Below are positions 44,921 through 53,886 of a DNA stretch of 64,000 bases, one piece after another. The DNA lies in the NCBI RefSeq assembly GCF_030407165.1, contig NZ_CP129111.1, positions 620,001 through 684,000 of the forward strand. Direction: 5' to 3'. The DNA is from Fontisubflavum oceani. GTDB taxonomy: Bacteria > Pseudomonadota > Alphaproteobacteria > Rhodobacterales > Rhodobacteraceae. Made by a program: the position numbers and the translations under genes. Every line of letters begins with the position of its first letter. The stretch's first letter is position 1. The notes under the pieces were generated by a model. The model saw only the letters and a list, made by a program, of their open reading frames with translations. It was not told the DNA's origin and ran no database searches.

Positions 44921-46039
44921 CAGGATATCCGCTGTCACCGCGTTCAATCGGTCAAGCCCGTCGCGCAGATGCGCCTCGGGCAGAGCGGAACTGAACCGGA
45001 AATAGCCCTCGCGCCCAAACCGGGCACCGGGGATGACAAGAACGTCTTGGTCTTTCAAAAGCCGTCCGGCAAAGGCCTCAGAGCCAAGCGGCAAGTCGAA
45101 GCGCACAAAGGACATGGCCGAGGCCTGCGGCGGGACGACAGAAAACACGCCGGGATGCTCCGCCAGCGCTTCGGTCAACGTATCGAACCCGCGCCGGATT
45201 AGGCCCCGCGCCCGCTCGGTCAGCTTGGCCCGCGTCACGGAGGCCAGCGCGTATTCGGCCAGTTTCATCGACATCATACTGGCCGAGATCGTCGCATATT
45301 CATGCCGCCGCCAAAACGCGGGGATCAAATCTGCGGGCGCCACAAGCCAGCCGAGACGTAAGCCCGGCAACCCATAGGCTTTGCTCATAGAGTTGATCGC
45401 GATGACCCGGTCAGATTGACCCCAGAAGCTGGGTGTGGCCGTATCCGTGGCCCGCTCAGTCCCGGAATAAACCTCATCGGCAACGATCCAGGCGCCAACG
45501 CGCCCCGCCGCCGCGATGATCGCCGCGCGGTCCGTATCTGACAGGACACACCCTGTCGGATTGTTCGGGTTCACCACATGGATGATTTTGGTGCGGTCAT
45601 CGACCGCGGTCGCCAGCGCATCTTGATCAATGGCCCAGCCTTCCGCCTCAATCAGGTCGACGGTGCGAACCTCCACGCCAAGATTGCGCGCGTTGCCTGC
45701 CATCTGCTCATAGGTGGGCCGGAACACAACAATGTTGTCACCGGGTTCCAGCAAGGTGGTTGCCACCAGAGTGTTGGCTTCACTCGCACCGACCGTGACC
45801 AGGATATTCTCAGGCGTCGGCCCATCATAGAGGGCCGCGATCCGCGCACGGAGCAGGTCGAAGCCGTTCACCTGCGGGTAATCGACGAGGGTCTCAAAGA
45901 GGGCCTCCGTATCGATCTGCGCCATCGCGAAGAGCGCGGCATAGCTCATCGGGTGCACACCGCTTTCGGAGAAATTGAACCGTACGCCATGTTCCATCTC
46001 GGACAGGAATTGCTCAACCGCGAAGGGGTGGAACGGCAT
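44912..46039 (-). CDS. Class I/II pyridoxal-phosphate aminotransferase
   Basis: A 375-residue fold-type I enzyme. Landmarks are VTVGASEANTLVATTLLEPG, the substrate block IIHVVNPNNPTG, DEVYSG, and SMSKAYGLPGLRLGW with the PLP-binding Lys. I start at 46039 (MPFHPFAVEQFL). The amino acid is not predictable; it is close to the aspartate/capreomycidine-like branch. It is downstream of an SDR gene by 11 bases, and both may share an operon with the methyltransferase gene. Confidence 0.85.
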   Translation of the reverse strand: MPFHPFAVEQFLSEMEHGVRFNFSESGVHPMSYAALFAMAQIDTEALFETLVDYPQVNGFDLLRARIAALYDGPTPENILVTVGASEANTLVATTLLEPGDNIVVFRPTYEQMAGNARNLGVEVRTVDLIEAEGWAIDQDALATAVDDRTKIIHVVNPNNPTGCVLSDTDRAAIIAAAGRVGAWIVADEVYSGTERATDTATPSFWGQSDRVIAINSMSKAYGLPGLRLGWLVAPADLIPAFWRRHEYATISASMMSMKLAEYALASVTRAKLTERARGLIRRGFDTLTEALAEHPGVFSVVPPQASAMSFVRFDLPLGSEAFAGRLLKDQDVLVIPGARFGREGYFRFSSALPEAHLRDGLDRLNAVTADILKG

Positions 46040-46049
46040 CTCGGGGCCT

Positions 46050-46859
46050 CTAATGCGCGGCCTTGGTGACGCTGTCGAGCAAGGTCCGCCCGCCATCGAC
46101 CGTCAAAATCTCGCCCGTCACGAACCCGGCCCCTTCCGAAGCAAGGAACTGCACCGCGCCGGCCACTTCTTTGGCCGAGCCGATCCGGCCCAACGGCGTG
46201 CATTCTTTGATCTCTTTGCGGAGACCATCGGTCTCGCTCAGGCTGTCTTTCAAGCTTGCCGACATCAGCGAACCAAAGGCCACGGCGTTGACGCGAATGC
46301 GGTGCGGCGCAAAGGCCACGGCGAGGCTCCGTGTGGCCTGATCCAGCGCCGCAGCACTGATCGAATAGCCAAGCAGATCGGGATGTGTGCGGCGCGACGC
46401 GATCGAAGAGATGTTGATGATCGAGCCAATCACCCCTTCTTCGACATCGTCGTCTTCGGCCTGCTGGATCATGCGTTTGGCCACCGATTGGCTCAAGCGC
46501 AGCGCGGTAAACATGTTCTGATCCAACAGCGTCTCGACCGAACCTTCTTGCGGGTCGAGCGGATCGGTCGTCATCATCTGGCGGCTGGCATTGACCAGAA
46601 TATCCACCCGGTCAAACGCATCAATGGTCGCTGATAGCAGATTGGCCACCGTCAGTTTTTCGCGCAAGTCGCCGGCAAAATACTTTGCGCTTTCCGATTG
46701 CTCTTCGGGATTGCCGCATTCATCGACCAGCCGCGCCTCGTCCCGGTCGGCCAGCATCACATTGGCACCGCGTTCGAGAAAATGGCGGGCGATTGCCAGG
46801 CCGACGCCATTGGCAGCACCGGTGATAATCGCAGTCTTTCCTTGGATCGAAAGAGTCAT
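46050..46859 (-). CDS. Short-chain dehydrogenase/reductase
   Basis: A 269-residue SDR. The nucleotide-binding motif is IITGAANGVGLAIARHFLE (TGx3GxG), catalytic Ser in IINISSIASRRTH, then YSISAAALDQATRSLAVAFA, where the catalytic Y-x3-K is replaced by Y-x3-A. The C-terminal TGEILTVDGGRTLL is normal. The missing Lys suggests altered or lost dehydrogenase activity. Located 11 bases upstream of the aminotransferase and 17 bases after the methyltransferase stop. Confidence 0.85.
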   Translation of the reverse strand: MTLSIQGKTAIITGAANGVGLAIARHFLERGANVMLADRDEARLVDECGNPEEQSESAKYFAGDLREKLTVANLLSATIDAFDRVDILVNASRQMMTTDPLDPQEGSVETLLDQNMFTALRLSQSVAKRMIQQAEDDDVEEGVIGSIINISSIASRRTHPDLLGYSISAAALDQATRSLAVAFAPHRIRVNAVAFGSLMSASLKDSLSETDGLRKEIKECTPLGRIGSAKEVAGAVQFLASEGAGFVTGEILTVDGGRTLLDSVTKAAH

Positions 46860-46875
46860 GTCTGACGTCTCCTGC

Positions 46876-47873
46876 TCAGGGCTTGGCCCGTCTGGGCTTG
46901 GCCGCCTGATAGAGTTTGTAGCCTTGGATTTCGGCCAGCATCTTGCCGGTTCCGAAATGGTCTTTCAGCGCGGCCTCATAGGGCAAATGGCGGTTGGCCA
47001 CCATGAAGAATTGTCCCGACGGTTTCAAGATGCGCGCCGCATTGGCGATGAAGGCGCGGCCCAGTCCTGGGTCGGTCTCGCGCCCGGAGTGAAACGGCGG
47101 GTTTGACACCACGGCGTCATAGGGCGTTTCTGGGCGGTAGCTGGTGGCATCACCCCAGATGAAATTGGCGCGCGGGTCGTCGATATTGGCCTTGGCCGCC
47201 TGCAGTGCAGCCCATTCCGCCTCGATCAGATCAATCTCGGCTATACTCTCTTGTTCGGCCAAAAGCTCCGCCGCGATATAGCCCCACCCCGCGCCGAGAT
47301 CGGCGACCCGGCCCTTCAGCTGCGGCACGAGTGCAATCAACAACTCTGACCCCGGGTCCGGCCCATCAGCGGAAAACACGCCCGGCGCAGTGATATAGCC
47401 GCCCTCAACCTCTTGCGGCTCGGCCACCCAGTTTAAGACCGCTTCGGGCAGGGCCTGTGGCCGGGTCAGCCAGAACAGCTTGCCGTGCGATTTCGAAAGC
47501 GCATCATCGACGGGCAGCGCCCCCGCACGTTTTTCAAGATGCTCTCAATCCCTTCGGCTTTCTGCCCATCGACGAGGACCAGCCCGCCGGGTCGCACATG
47601 CGCCAACGCCTCAGCCACCAGTGACAAGCTTTCCGGCTTCGACTTCACGATCTGCACCAAGGCCACGTCAAACAAACCGTCTGGCGCGACCTCAACCGGG
47701 ATGCCCCGCGCGCTCAATCTCTGGTGATCCGGATAGAAACCCTGGATCGCCGTTACCTCACCCAAAGCCGCGAAGTCCGCATCGGCCCGCGCGCGCAGCA
47801 CCAAGACCCGCCCCTCCTTGGGCAGGCTCAACGCGCCGCTCTCCAGCGCCAGGGTCCATCTGTCAGGGGTCAT
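46876..47873 (-). CDS. Class I SAM methyltransferase, RsmC-like (frameshifted)
   Basis: A 16S/23S rRNA-methyltransferase-type protein of about 332 residues with an inactive N-terminal domain and a C-terminal catalytic domain. The SAM motif is VADLGAGWGYIAAELL and the adenine-methylase-like catalytic motif is VVSNPPFHSGRETD; both fit RsmC/RlmG guanine-N2 methyltransferases. The frame breaks at 47520-47524, a run of five C on the + strand; a sixth gives KNVRGALPVDDALSKSHGKL. Target nucleotide not certain. Confidence 0.85.
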
Positions 47874-47892
47874 GAGCCAGAACAGGCGCAGC

Positions 47893-48237
47893 CTATTCCT
47901 CTTTCTCCATCGTGCATTGCAGTGGGTGCTGGTTGCGGCGGGCGAAATCCATTACCTGGGCCACCTTGGTCTCAGCGATCTCGTAAGAGAACACGCCAAC
48001 CACAGCCACACCTTTCTTATGAACGGTCAGCATGATCTCCACCGCTTGCGAATGGGTGATGCCGAAAAACCGCTCAAGAACGTGCACGACGAATTCCATC
48101 GGCGTGTAGTCATCATTCAGAAGCAGCACCTTATACAAAGGTGGCCGCTCGGTCTTGGGCTTGGTCTTCGTGATGACGCTGGTCTCGTCCCCCTCATCAG
48201 GGGCGTCGGCCATCATCGTCCAGGCTTGGCTTTGCAT
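47893..48237 (-). CDS. clpS: ATP-dependent Clp protease adaptor ClpS
   Basis: ClpS hands N-degron substrates to ClpAP. The 114-residue protein shows the family core PPLYKVLLLNDDYTPMEFVV, in which the N-D-D/Y-T-P-M residues form the N-end recognition pocket, followed by AVEIMLTVHKKGVAVVGVFS and EIAETKVAQV. The ATG at 48237 follows GGGAGA. No clpA in this window; it may reside elsewhere. Confidence 0.95.
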   Translation of the reverse strand: MQSQAWTMMADAPDEGDETSVITKTKPKTERPPLYKVLLLNDDYTPMEFVVHVLERFFGITHSQAVEIMLTVHKKGVAVVGVFSYEIAETKVAQVMDFARRNQHPLQCTMEKEE

Positions 48238-48324
48238 CAGGTCTCCCGCGGGGCTTATGCCACGTGTCAGGCCGCAGTATATAGGGCCTCTGCCGATTCA
48301 TAAAAGAGGCTCAAGCCAGGAACC

Positions 48325-49029
48325 ATGCCCAAAGGATTACAAACAATCGGATTCGACGCCGATGACACACTTTGGCAGAATGAAAGCTTCTATCGGCTGA
48401 CGCAGGAGCGCTTTGCCGAATTGCTCGCCGACTACACCGATCGTGACCATCTTTATGATCGGCTGTTGGAGGCTGAGAAGCGGAACCTGGGTCATTATGG
48501 CTTTGGGATCAAAGGCTTCATGCTGTCGATGATCGAAACGGCGATTGAGGTGACGGATCAAGCCGTGCCAGCCTCAGTCATCGCCGAACTGCTCGCCGCG
48601 GGGCAAGATATGTTGGCCCATCCGGTTCATCTTCTGCCGCATGCCGAGGATGCCGTGCGCGCGCTGGCGGAGACTCATACGATTGTCCTGATCACCAAGG
48701 GCGATCTCTTGGATCAGGAGCGTAAACTGGCGCAATCGGGCTTGGGCGATTTCTTCGACGGCGTCGAGATTGTCTCGAACAAAACCCAAGCGACCTATCA
48801 GACCACCTTCGCCAGATACGGGGACGGCCCCGACCGCGCGATGATGATTGGCAATTCGCTCAAATCCGATGTGATCCCAGCTTTGGAGGCAGGTGCTTGG
48901 GGCGTCTACATCCCCCATGGGCTCACCTGGGAGCTGGAACATGCGGAACCGCCGGAAGGCTTTGATCGCTATCGCGAGATGACGGATTTGGGCGAGGTTG
49001 TGGACTTGCTGCGCACCGTCGAAAGCTGA
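48325..49029 (+). CDS. HAD-superfamily hydrolase
   Basis: A 234-residue HAD phosphatase-like enzyme. Motif I is IGFDADDTLWQNE (nucleophile and acid Asp), motif II is LITKGDLLDQERK, and motif III/IV is in MIGNSLKSDVIPAL. The cap resembles the YjjG/2-haloacid dehalogenase-like group. Substrate not predictable. It is followed by the ArsR operon after 42 bases. Confidence 0.85.
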   Translation: MPKGLQTIGFDADDTLWQNESFYRLTQERFAELLADYTDRDHLYDRLLEAEKRNLGHYGFGIKGFMLSMIETAIEVTDQAVPASVIAELLAAGQDMLAHPVHLLPHAEDAVRALAETHTIVLITKGDLLDQERKLAQSGLGDFFDGVEIVSNKTQATYQTTFARYGDGPDRAMMIGNSLKSDVIPALEAGAWGVYIPHGLTWELEHAEPPEGFDRYREMTDLGEVVDLLRTVES

Positions 49030-49045
49030 GCCTACTTGACGCGAT

Positions 49046-49069
49046 TTAATTAACTTTTATGTTAATTAA
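49046..49069. promoter_or_regulatory. Operator-like inverted repeat before arsR
   Basis: TTAATTAAC (49046-49054) and GTTAATTAA (49061-49069) form a perfect 9-base inverted repeat across six bases, ending two bases before the arsR ATG. Such A+T-rich palindromes are rare in this GC-rich region. Position suits autorepression by an ArsR protein; a ribosome-binding site is absent there, so translation may be weak or leaderless. Confidence 0.65.
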
Positions 49070-49071
49070 CC

Positions 49072-49406
49072 ATGATTGGAAATAACGACCCCCTGGCAGC
49101 GCGATTCGCAGCCCTTGGCGACCCAACCCGCCTGGCGATTATGAACCGGCTGATCGAGGTCGGCCCGCAAAGCGCCGGTGATCTTGGTGAGTTGGCCGAT
49201 ATCTCCGCCCCCGCAATGTCGCGACATCTGAAAGTGCTGCACAGCGCCGAATTGGTCCATCGTGAGATCGACAAGCAGCGGCGAATCTATTCCGCGAATC
49301 CCGAGGCGCTCCAAACCATCGCCACATGGAGCATTGGCCGCCGCGAGTTTTGGACAGCAAGCCTCGACCGTCTCAGCCACCATCTCAGCCCCCGGACGAG
49401 GACTAA
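49072..49406 (+). CDS. ArsR-family transcriptional regulator (frameshifted at the end)
   Basis: A winged-helix repressor of about 112 residues. The domain includes FAALGDPTRLAIMNRLIEVG and the recognition helix DISAPAMSRHLKVLHSAELV; no metal-binding ELCVCDL motif appears, so it is the non-metal ArsR type that often controls AHSA1/START genes. The open frame as sequenced runs on past the natural end because of a run of five C at 49389-49393; with six, the protein ends SPPDED at 49406, six bases before the next start. First gene of an ArsR-AHSA1-YCII set. Confidence 0.85.
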
Positions 49407-49411
49407 ACCTC

Positions 49412-49845
49412 ATGCCAGATCTCGAAATCACCCGCCAGTTGCCGGCCCCACCGGCCCGCGTATTTGAAGCCCTGACACAGCCCGCAGAATTGTTGAAATG
49501 GTGGGGACCGGGGGGTTTACCGTGTCCGAGGGCCCGCTTGACCTCCGCACAACCGGCCCCTGGTCCTCGGTAATGGTCTCGCCGGATGGCCAACCCTACA
49601 AGGTTTCCGGTCATGTCACGCATGTGACGGCGGACACGTCCGTGGGCTTCACCTGGGCCTGGCATGACGAGGCGGATCAACGCGGCCCGGAAAGTCATGT
49701 GGTGATCGCGCTCGCCCCGACGCCCGATGGCGGCACAACGCTCACCCTCTCGCATCGCGATTTGCCGAATGAGGAGGCCGCCGCGCGGCATATGGGTGGC
49801 TGGCAATCCACGCTCAACAAACTCGAAGCCCTTGTTGCGGGCTAA
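49412..49845 (+). CDS. AHSA1/SRPBCC-family protein (frameshifted)
   Basis: A START-fold protein of about 144 residues with the AHSA1 pattern: ITRQLPAPPARVFEALTQPA, LLKWWGPGGF and HMGGWQSTLNKLEAL near the end. The frame breaks in a run of six G (49510-49515); seven give WWGPGGFTVSEGPLDLRTTG. The ArsR gene directly upstream probably controls it, an arrangement common in proteobacteria. Ligand unknown. Confidence 0.85.
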
Positions 49846-49864
49846 CCAACCTGGAGGACGGAGT

Positions 49865-50176
49865 ATGTCAAAGTTCATTTATGTGTATCACGGCGGGTCG
49901 AAACCCGAATCCGAAGCAGAGCAGCAGCGCGTGATGGCAGCCTGGGGGGCTTGGATGGAAGGTCTCGGGGCCAAGTTGGTCGATGGCGGCGCGCCCGTCG
50001 GACTGTCCAAAACCGTTTCCGCGAGTGGCACGGCGGATGATGGCGGCGCCAATCCGATCTCGGGCTATTCCATGGTCGACGCCGCCAACCATGCCGAGGC
50101 TGCGAAGATGGCCGAAGGGTGCCCGATCATCGAAGATGGCGGCTCGGTCGAGGTCGCGGAAGTCTTGTCGATGTAA
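49865..50176 (+). CDS. YCII-related protein
   Basis: A 103-residue protein of the dimeric alpha-beta barrel (YCII/DGPF) class, beginning MSKFIYVYHGGSKPESEAEQ and including GYSMVDAANHAEAAKMAEGC, then VEVAEVLSM. GGAGGACGGAG precedes the ATG. It follows the AHSA1 gene by 19 bases and likely shares its transcript. Function unknown. Confidence 0.82.
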   Translation: MSKFIYVYHGGSKPESEAEQQRVMAAWGAWMEGLGAKLVDGGAPVGLSKTVSASGTADDGGANPISGYSMVDAANHAEAAKMAEGCPIIEDGGSVEVAEVLSM

Positions 50177-50295
50177 GACAGGGCCCACTGCTCACGAACG
50201 GCGCGCGAGATCGTGTCTTGCGCGCCGATGGCAAGGTCGTCAGGTTGCGGCGGATCAATAGCCGCCATCTGCGCGGCGCCGCATCCGGACCTTCG

Positions 50296-50907
50296 ATGAT
50301 CGACGCCGCCCTTCTCCCCCTGCAACGCCGATTGCTGACACCACCGGCGCAACTCTTGCGACGGGCTGGCATTTCGCCGGACCATATTACTGTGACCGGC
50401 TTCGCCATTGGGGCATTGGCGCTGCCGGCAATTGCCTTTGGCTGGTACGGTCTGGCGCTGGCCTTGATCCTTTTGAACCGCTTGGCCGACGGGCTGGACG
50501 GGGCGGTGGCGCGATTGACTCAGCCGACCGATCGAGGCGCATTTCTAGATATCGCCTTGGACTTTGTGTTTTACGCGCTTGTCCCGCTTGGATTTGCGCT
50601 CGCCGATCCCGCCACGAATGCCTTACCGGCCGCCGTCTTGGTCACCGCCTTCGTCGGCTCAGGCACCAGCTTTCTCGCCTTCTCGATTATTGCGGCCAAA
50701 CGCCAGTTGAAGGCCGAGGATTACCCGACCAAGGGGATCTATTATCTCGGCGGCCTGACAGAAGGCTTCGAGACAATCCTCCTGTTCGTCGTGATCTGCC
50801 TTTGGCCGCAGCTCTTCCCCGTCCTGGCCTACATCTTCGCTGCCGCCTGCCTGTTGACGACGGTGACGCGCTGGATTCAGGGGTGGCAAGCATTCGGAGA
50901 CCGTTAA
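50296..50907 (+). CDS. CDP-alcohol phosphatidyltransferase-family membrane enzyme
   Basis: A 203-residue integral membrane protein with about six helices. The CDP-alcohol signature is complete: NRLADGLDGAVARLTQPTDR followed by GAFLDIALDF gives D-G-x2-D-G-x2-A-R-x8-G-x3-D-x3-D. Members join an alcohol (glycerol-3-phosphate, serine, inositol, choline) to CDP-diacylglycerol. The acceptor cannot be inferred, and length is on the short side. The ATG at 50296 matches the family N-terminus; the region between 50177 and 50295 contains nothing else supported. Confidence 0.85.
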   Translation: MIDAALLPLQRRLLTPPAQLLRRAGISPDHITVTGFAIGALALPAIAFGWYGLALALILLNRLADGLDGAVARLTQPTDRGAFLDIALDFVFYALVPLGFALADPATNALPAAVLVTAFVGSGTSFLAFSIIAAKRQLKAEDYPTKGIYYLGGLTEGFETILLFVVICLWPQLFPVLAYIFAAACLLTTVTRWIQGWQAFGDR

Positions 50908-50918
50908 GAGCGCAGCGA

Positions 50919-51908
50919 TTAAAGCACTTTCAACACGATCTTCCCGATATGCTGGCTGCTCTCCATCCGCGCGTGAGCATCTGCCGCGTTCTCCAACGCG
51001 AATTCGCTGTCCATCACTGGCGCGATCCGGCCAGCATCCAGAAGCGGCCAGACATGCGTGGCCAGGTCCGCGGCGATATCCGCCTTGGCCGCGTCGCTCT
51101 GTGGGCGGAGGGTCGAGCCGGTCATGGTCAACCGCCGAACCATCAGCGGGGCAAAATTCATCTCAACCTTCGGCGATTGCAGGAAAGCGATCTGCACCAA
51201 GCGGCCATCATCGGCCAGCGCCCTGATATTACGCGGGATGTAGTCGCCGCCAACCATATCGAGGATCAGGTTCGCGCCGCCCTCGACCCGCAAAACATCG
51301 ACAAAATCTTCCTCGCGATAGTTGATCGCACGTTCAGCCCCCAACGCCACACATGCGGCGCATTTCTCCGCTGAGCCAGCTGTGGTGAAGACCCGGGCAC
51401 CAAAGTGATTGGCCAGTTGGATCGCGGTTGTCCCGATCCCGCTGGACCCGCCATGAACCAAGAACCGCTCGCCACCCTTTAGCCCGCCGCGCATGAAGAC
51501 ATTGGACCAGACCGTGAAGAACGTCTCGCAAAGCGCTGCCGCTTGGTCCATCGCCATGCCGCTTGGCACAGGCAGGGCATGATCCTGATGTGTGGTGACA
51601 AATTCGGCATAGCCACCGCCCGGTAACAACGCACAAACTTGGTCGCCCACAGCCCATTTTGTGACCCCTGGCCCAACGGCCGCCACGGTCCCTGCCGCCT
51701 CGAGCCCGGGCAAGTCCGAGGCCCCCGGCGGCGGCGCATAGCTGCCCGCGCGTTGCAGAGCATCGGGGCGGTTTACTCCGGCATAATCCACCGCGATCAG
51801 GATTTGCTCCGCCATCGGTGCAGGCACCGGGCGTTCGACCAAGTGCAACACCTCCGGCCCTCCGGGGCTGCTGATCTCAACGGCGCGCATCACGGAGGGC
51901 AAGGGCAT
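50919..51908 (-). CDS. NAD(P)H:quinone oxidoreductase, zinc-free MDR type
   Basis: A 329-residue medium-chain reductase. MRAVEISSPGGPEVLHLVER is the canonical N-terminus of the PIG3/QOR branch; DYAGVNRPDALQRAGSYAPP, LPGLEAAGTVAAVG and the dinucleotide fold VHGGSSGIGTTAIQLANHFG follow. No zinc ligands. It would reduce quinones with NADPH. AAGGAAG precedes the ATG at 51908. It follows a COQ9-family gene after 13 bases, but a role in ubiquinone handling is speculation. Confidence 0.88.
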   Translation of the reverse strand: MPLPSVMRAVEISSPGGPEVLHLVERPVPAPMAEQILIAVDYAGVNRPDALQRAGSYAPPPGASDLPGLEAAGTVAAVGPGVTKWAVGDQVCALLPGGGYAEFVTTHQDHALPVPSGMAMDQAAALCETFFTVWSNVFMRGGLKGGERFLVHGGSSGIGTTAIQLANHFGARVFTTAGSAEKCAACVALGAERAINYREEDFVDVLRVEGGANLILDMVGGDYIPRNIRALADDGRLVQIAFLQSPKVEMNFAPLMVRRLTMTGSTLRPQSDAAKADIAADLATHVWPLLDAGRIAPVMDSEFALENAADAHARMESSQHIGKIVLKVL

Positions 51909-51921
51909 TTGGTCTTCCTTC

Positions 51922-52620
51922 TTAGGTGTCGGTACTCCCCCGTCCGGTCCAACTGCCCGGCAGGTCCACACGGGGCATCTTGGCAGGGGCTTTCACCTGG
52001 CTCAACAGCCAGTTGGGACCAGCCAGAAATGGTTTTAGAACCGGGTTGTCATTCACCTGTTTCTTCAGCTTCTCGAACTGCATGACATTCTCAATGCGCC
52101 GATCCAGAAACGCCCATGTCGCCGCATGACCTTCAGAGTGATCGCCGAGCCAATAAAGTACCGTCGAACTGTAGACGCCCGAGAGCGTCGCGCGTTTCGT
52201 GTACCAGTTGATGTCGTCCGACGGGTCGCCCAACCCGTCCCAGATCGTATCGCAGGTGCTCCATACCGCCGCCGCACCGTCGGCAGCGTAAATCGGCAAG
52301 GCAAACAGGGTCGAACCGCGGCGCACCGCCTCTTTATGCGCTTCGGCCAACTCGAGCCGGGTCCGAACGGCAAAGGTGATCCGCTCGCGAATCCGCATCT
52401 CGGACAAGTCCGCCGCCCGCAGCGCTTCGCGCAGTGCGTTGTCGCCCCGTTTGTGAAACCCAAGCGCCAAGTCAACGGCACCCCGCGGGAACAACGCCCG
52501 GGCGCTGACCTCATCAACCCCGGTATCCGCAATCGCGGCCTGAAACGTCACCTCGGACCAGCCGTCAAAAGGCACATGATCCAAGGCGGCGTCGATCAAT
52601 CGATCCTTCACATCTTCCAT
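51922..52620 (-). CDS. COQ9-family ubiquinone biosynthesis protein
   Basis: A 232-residue protein with a TetR-like helical fold (GWSEVTFQAAIADTGVDEVS) and the COQ9 C-terminal domain, including TCDTIWDGLGDPSDDINWYT followed by KRATLSGVYSSTVLYWL and HAATWAFLDRRIENVM. In mitochondria and alphaproteobacteria COQ9 binds lipids and supports COQ7-dependent hydroxylation in ubiquinone synthesis. It is the first gene of a leftward pair with the quinone reductase and is divergent from rpsU. Confidence 0.9.
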   Translation of the reverse strand: MEDVKDRLIDAALDHVPFDGWSEVTFQAAIADTGVDEVSARALFPRGAVDLALGFHKRGDNALREALRAADLSEMRIRERITFAVRTRLELAEAHKEAVRRGSTLFALPIYAADGAAAVWSTCDTIWDGLGDPSDDINWYTKRATLSGVYSSTVLYWLGDHSEGHAATWAFLDRRIENVMQFEKLKKQVNDNPVLKPFLAGPNWLLSQVKAPAKMPRVDLPGSWTGRGSTDT

Positions 52621-52735
52621 CGCTCACTCCACGAAAAGGGGCCCACGCACTTACTGGACAAGTTCTGGGGCCTTTGCTATAGGGCCACTTCCTGCAATCT
52701 CTTGCAACTCAAACTTAGGAAGGTGGTGACACCAC

Positions 52736-52942
52736 ATGCAGGTTAGTGTTCGCGACAACAATGTCGATCAGGCGCTTCGGGCCCTGAAGAAAAAGCTGCA
52801 GCGCGAAGGCGTTTTTCGGGAAATGAAGCTCAAGCAACATTACGAAAAGCCGTCTGAGAAAAAAGCACGCGAGAAGGCGGAAGCGATCCGTCGGGCGCGC
52901 AAGCTGGCTCGGAAAAAGGCGCAGCGCGAAGGGATGCTCTAA
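52736..52942 (+). CDS. rpsU: 30S ribosomal protein S21
   Basis: A 68-residue basic protein starting MQVSVRDNNVDQALRALKKK and ending ARKLARKKAQREGML, diagnostic for S21. It helps start-codon selection on the 30S subunit. AGGAAGG stands about 13 bases before the ATG at 52736. It is monocistronic here, with a terminator after it. Confidence 0.96.
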   Translation: MQVSVRDNNVDQALRALKKKLQREGVFREMKLKQHYEKPSEKKAREKAEAIRRARKLARKKAQREGML

Positions 52943-52989
52943 GCATATCCTGACATTGCGAACCGGCAGTTTCGATTGCCACATGAGAT

Positions 52990-53018
52990 ACCCCCGCGCC
53001 GCCTGGCCCGGGGGTTTA
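52990..53018. terminator. Terminator after rpsU (possibly bidirectional)
   Basis: ACCCCCG (52990-52996) pairs with CGGGGGT (53009-53015), then TTTATCTTT. It separates rpsU from the convergent lipoprotein gene. Confidence 0.65.
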
Positions 53019-53025
53019 TCTTTGT

Positions 53026-53661
53026 TCAGCCGCCGAATTCTTCCGGCAAGTAGAGTTGCGCGCGACCTTGGGCCTGCAACAGTTCGAGATTGTCGTCCGA
53101 ATCATCATCAAAGACTTGGCTGGTCCGAACGCCGGGCAACTCTTCGAACCGATTCATCATCCGGTATGGAAACCACCCCGTTCCCACGCTCTCAAATCCC
53201 GGTGTCGCGCTCAGGATACGCGAGATCGACAGCGCGCATTGGGCCTGCGACACGGCCCCATATTCTTGCACCGCGCGCGAGAGTTGCGCAGCAACCTCTG
53301 GCGAGACTTCGACCTCTTGCACGACCATGTGATAGGTCTCGCGCGCATGGTAATCCATATAGAAGCCAAAGAGTTGCGGCGACATCCCATAAAGCACGTC
53401 GTTGCGCTCAGGCACATTTGGATGGTGCCAGCTTCCCGCCGGATCAAACAGCAGTCGTTGGGCACCATCGATCAAGAGCGCGGAATGCCCACCTGAGCCC
53501 GAACGGTTGTTGATCGCGGTGAGCAAGGTCACCGTCGCAGGACCTTCGGGCACGTAGGCCGCACGCGCGACAGCTTCCTCAGGTGCCCAAACGGACTCAG
53601 CCCCGCAAGCCGAAAGAGCCATCAGCGCGGCGAGAAGAACACCCGCTTTGCGCAGGGTCAT
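53026..53661 (-). CDS. Predicted lipoprotein
   Basis: A 211-residue protein with a lipobox at LMALSACG (signal peptidase II, Cys at about residue 19). The middle part, GGHSALLIDGAQRLLFDPAGSW, with His/Ser and several tyrosines in DYHARETYHMVV, faintly resembles Lnb-type or papain-like fold hydrolases, and conserved Cys appears in AQCALSISRIL. Assignment to that fold is tentative. The start codon overlaps the stop of the cox subunit IV gene (ATGA), so the two are co-translated. Confidence 0.7.
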   Translation of the reverse strand: MTLRKAGVLLAALMALSACGAESVWAPEEAVARAAYVPEGPATVTLLTAINNRSGSGGHSALLIDGAQRLLFDPAGSWHHPNVPERNDVLYGMSPQLFGFYMDYHARETYHMVVQEVEVSPEVAAQLSRAVQEYGAVSQAQCALSISRILSATPGFESVGTGWFPYRMMNRFEELPGVRTSQVFDDDSDDNLELLQAQGRAQLYLPEEFGG

Positions 53662-53798
53662 CGCGCAAATAGTGCCAGGAAAACAATAACACCGAGACTA
53701 AACAGACCAACAATCACTGACCAGCGGATGAAACCTTCGAAGGTCTTCTCCTGATCGGTGATGTCCATCTCACCATGTTTGTGCTGTTGCTCGGCCAT
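53658..53798 (-). CDS. aa3-type cytochrome c oxidase subunit IV
   Basis: A 46-residue single-helix protein: MAEQQHKHGEMDITDQEKTF precedes EGFIRWSVIVGLFSLGVIVF, the exact pattern of the small alphaproteobacterial aa3 oxidase subunit IV that packs at the outside of the complex. It is isolated from other cox genes here, which is usual in Rhodobacterales. Its stop overlaps the lipoprotein start. Confidence 0.88.
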   Translation of the reverse strand: MAEQQHKHGEMDITDQEKTFEGFIRWSVIVGLFSLGVIVFLALFAR

Positions 53799-53886
53799 CA
53801 GTCGTCTCCATCGTACCGGTCCAAATCGCTGCTCTCGCGATAGCCGATTTCCTTTGGTCTGTCACGAGGTGCAAAGCGCCGCAGGA

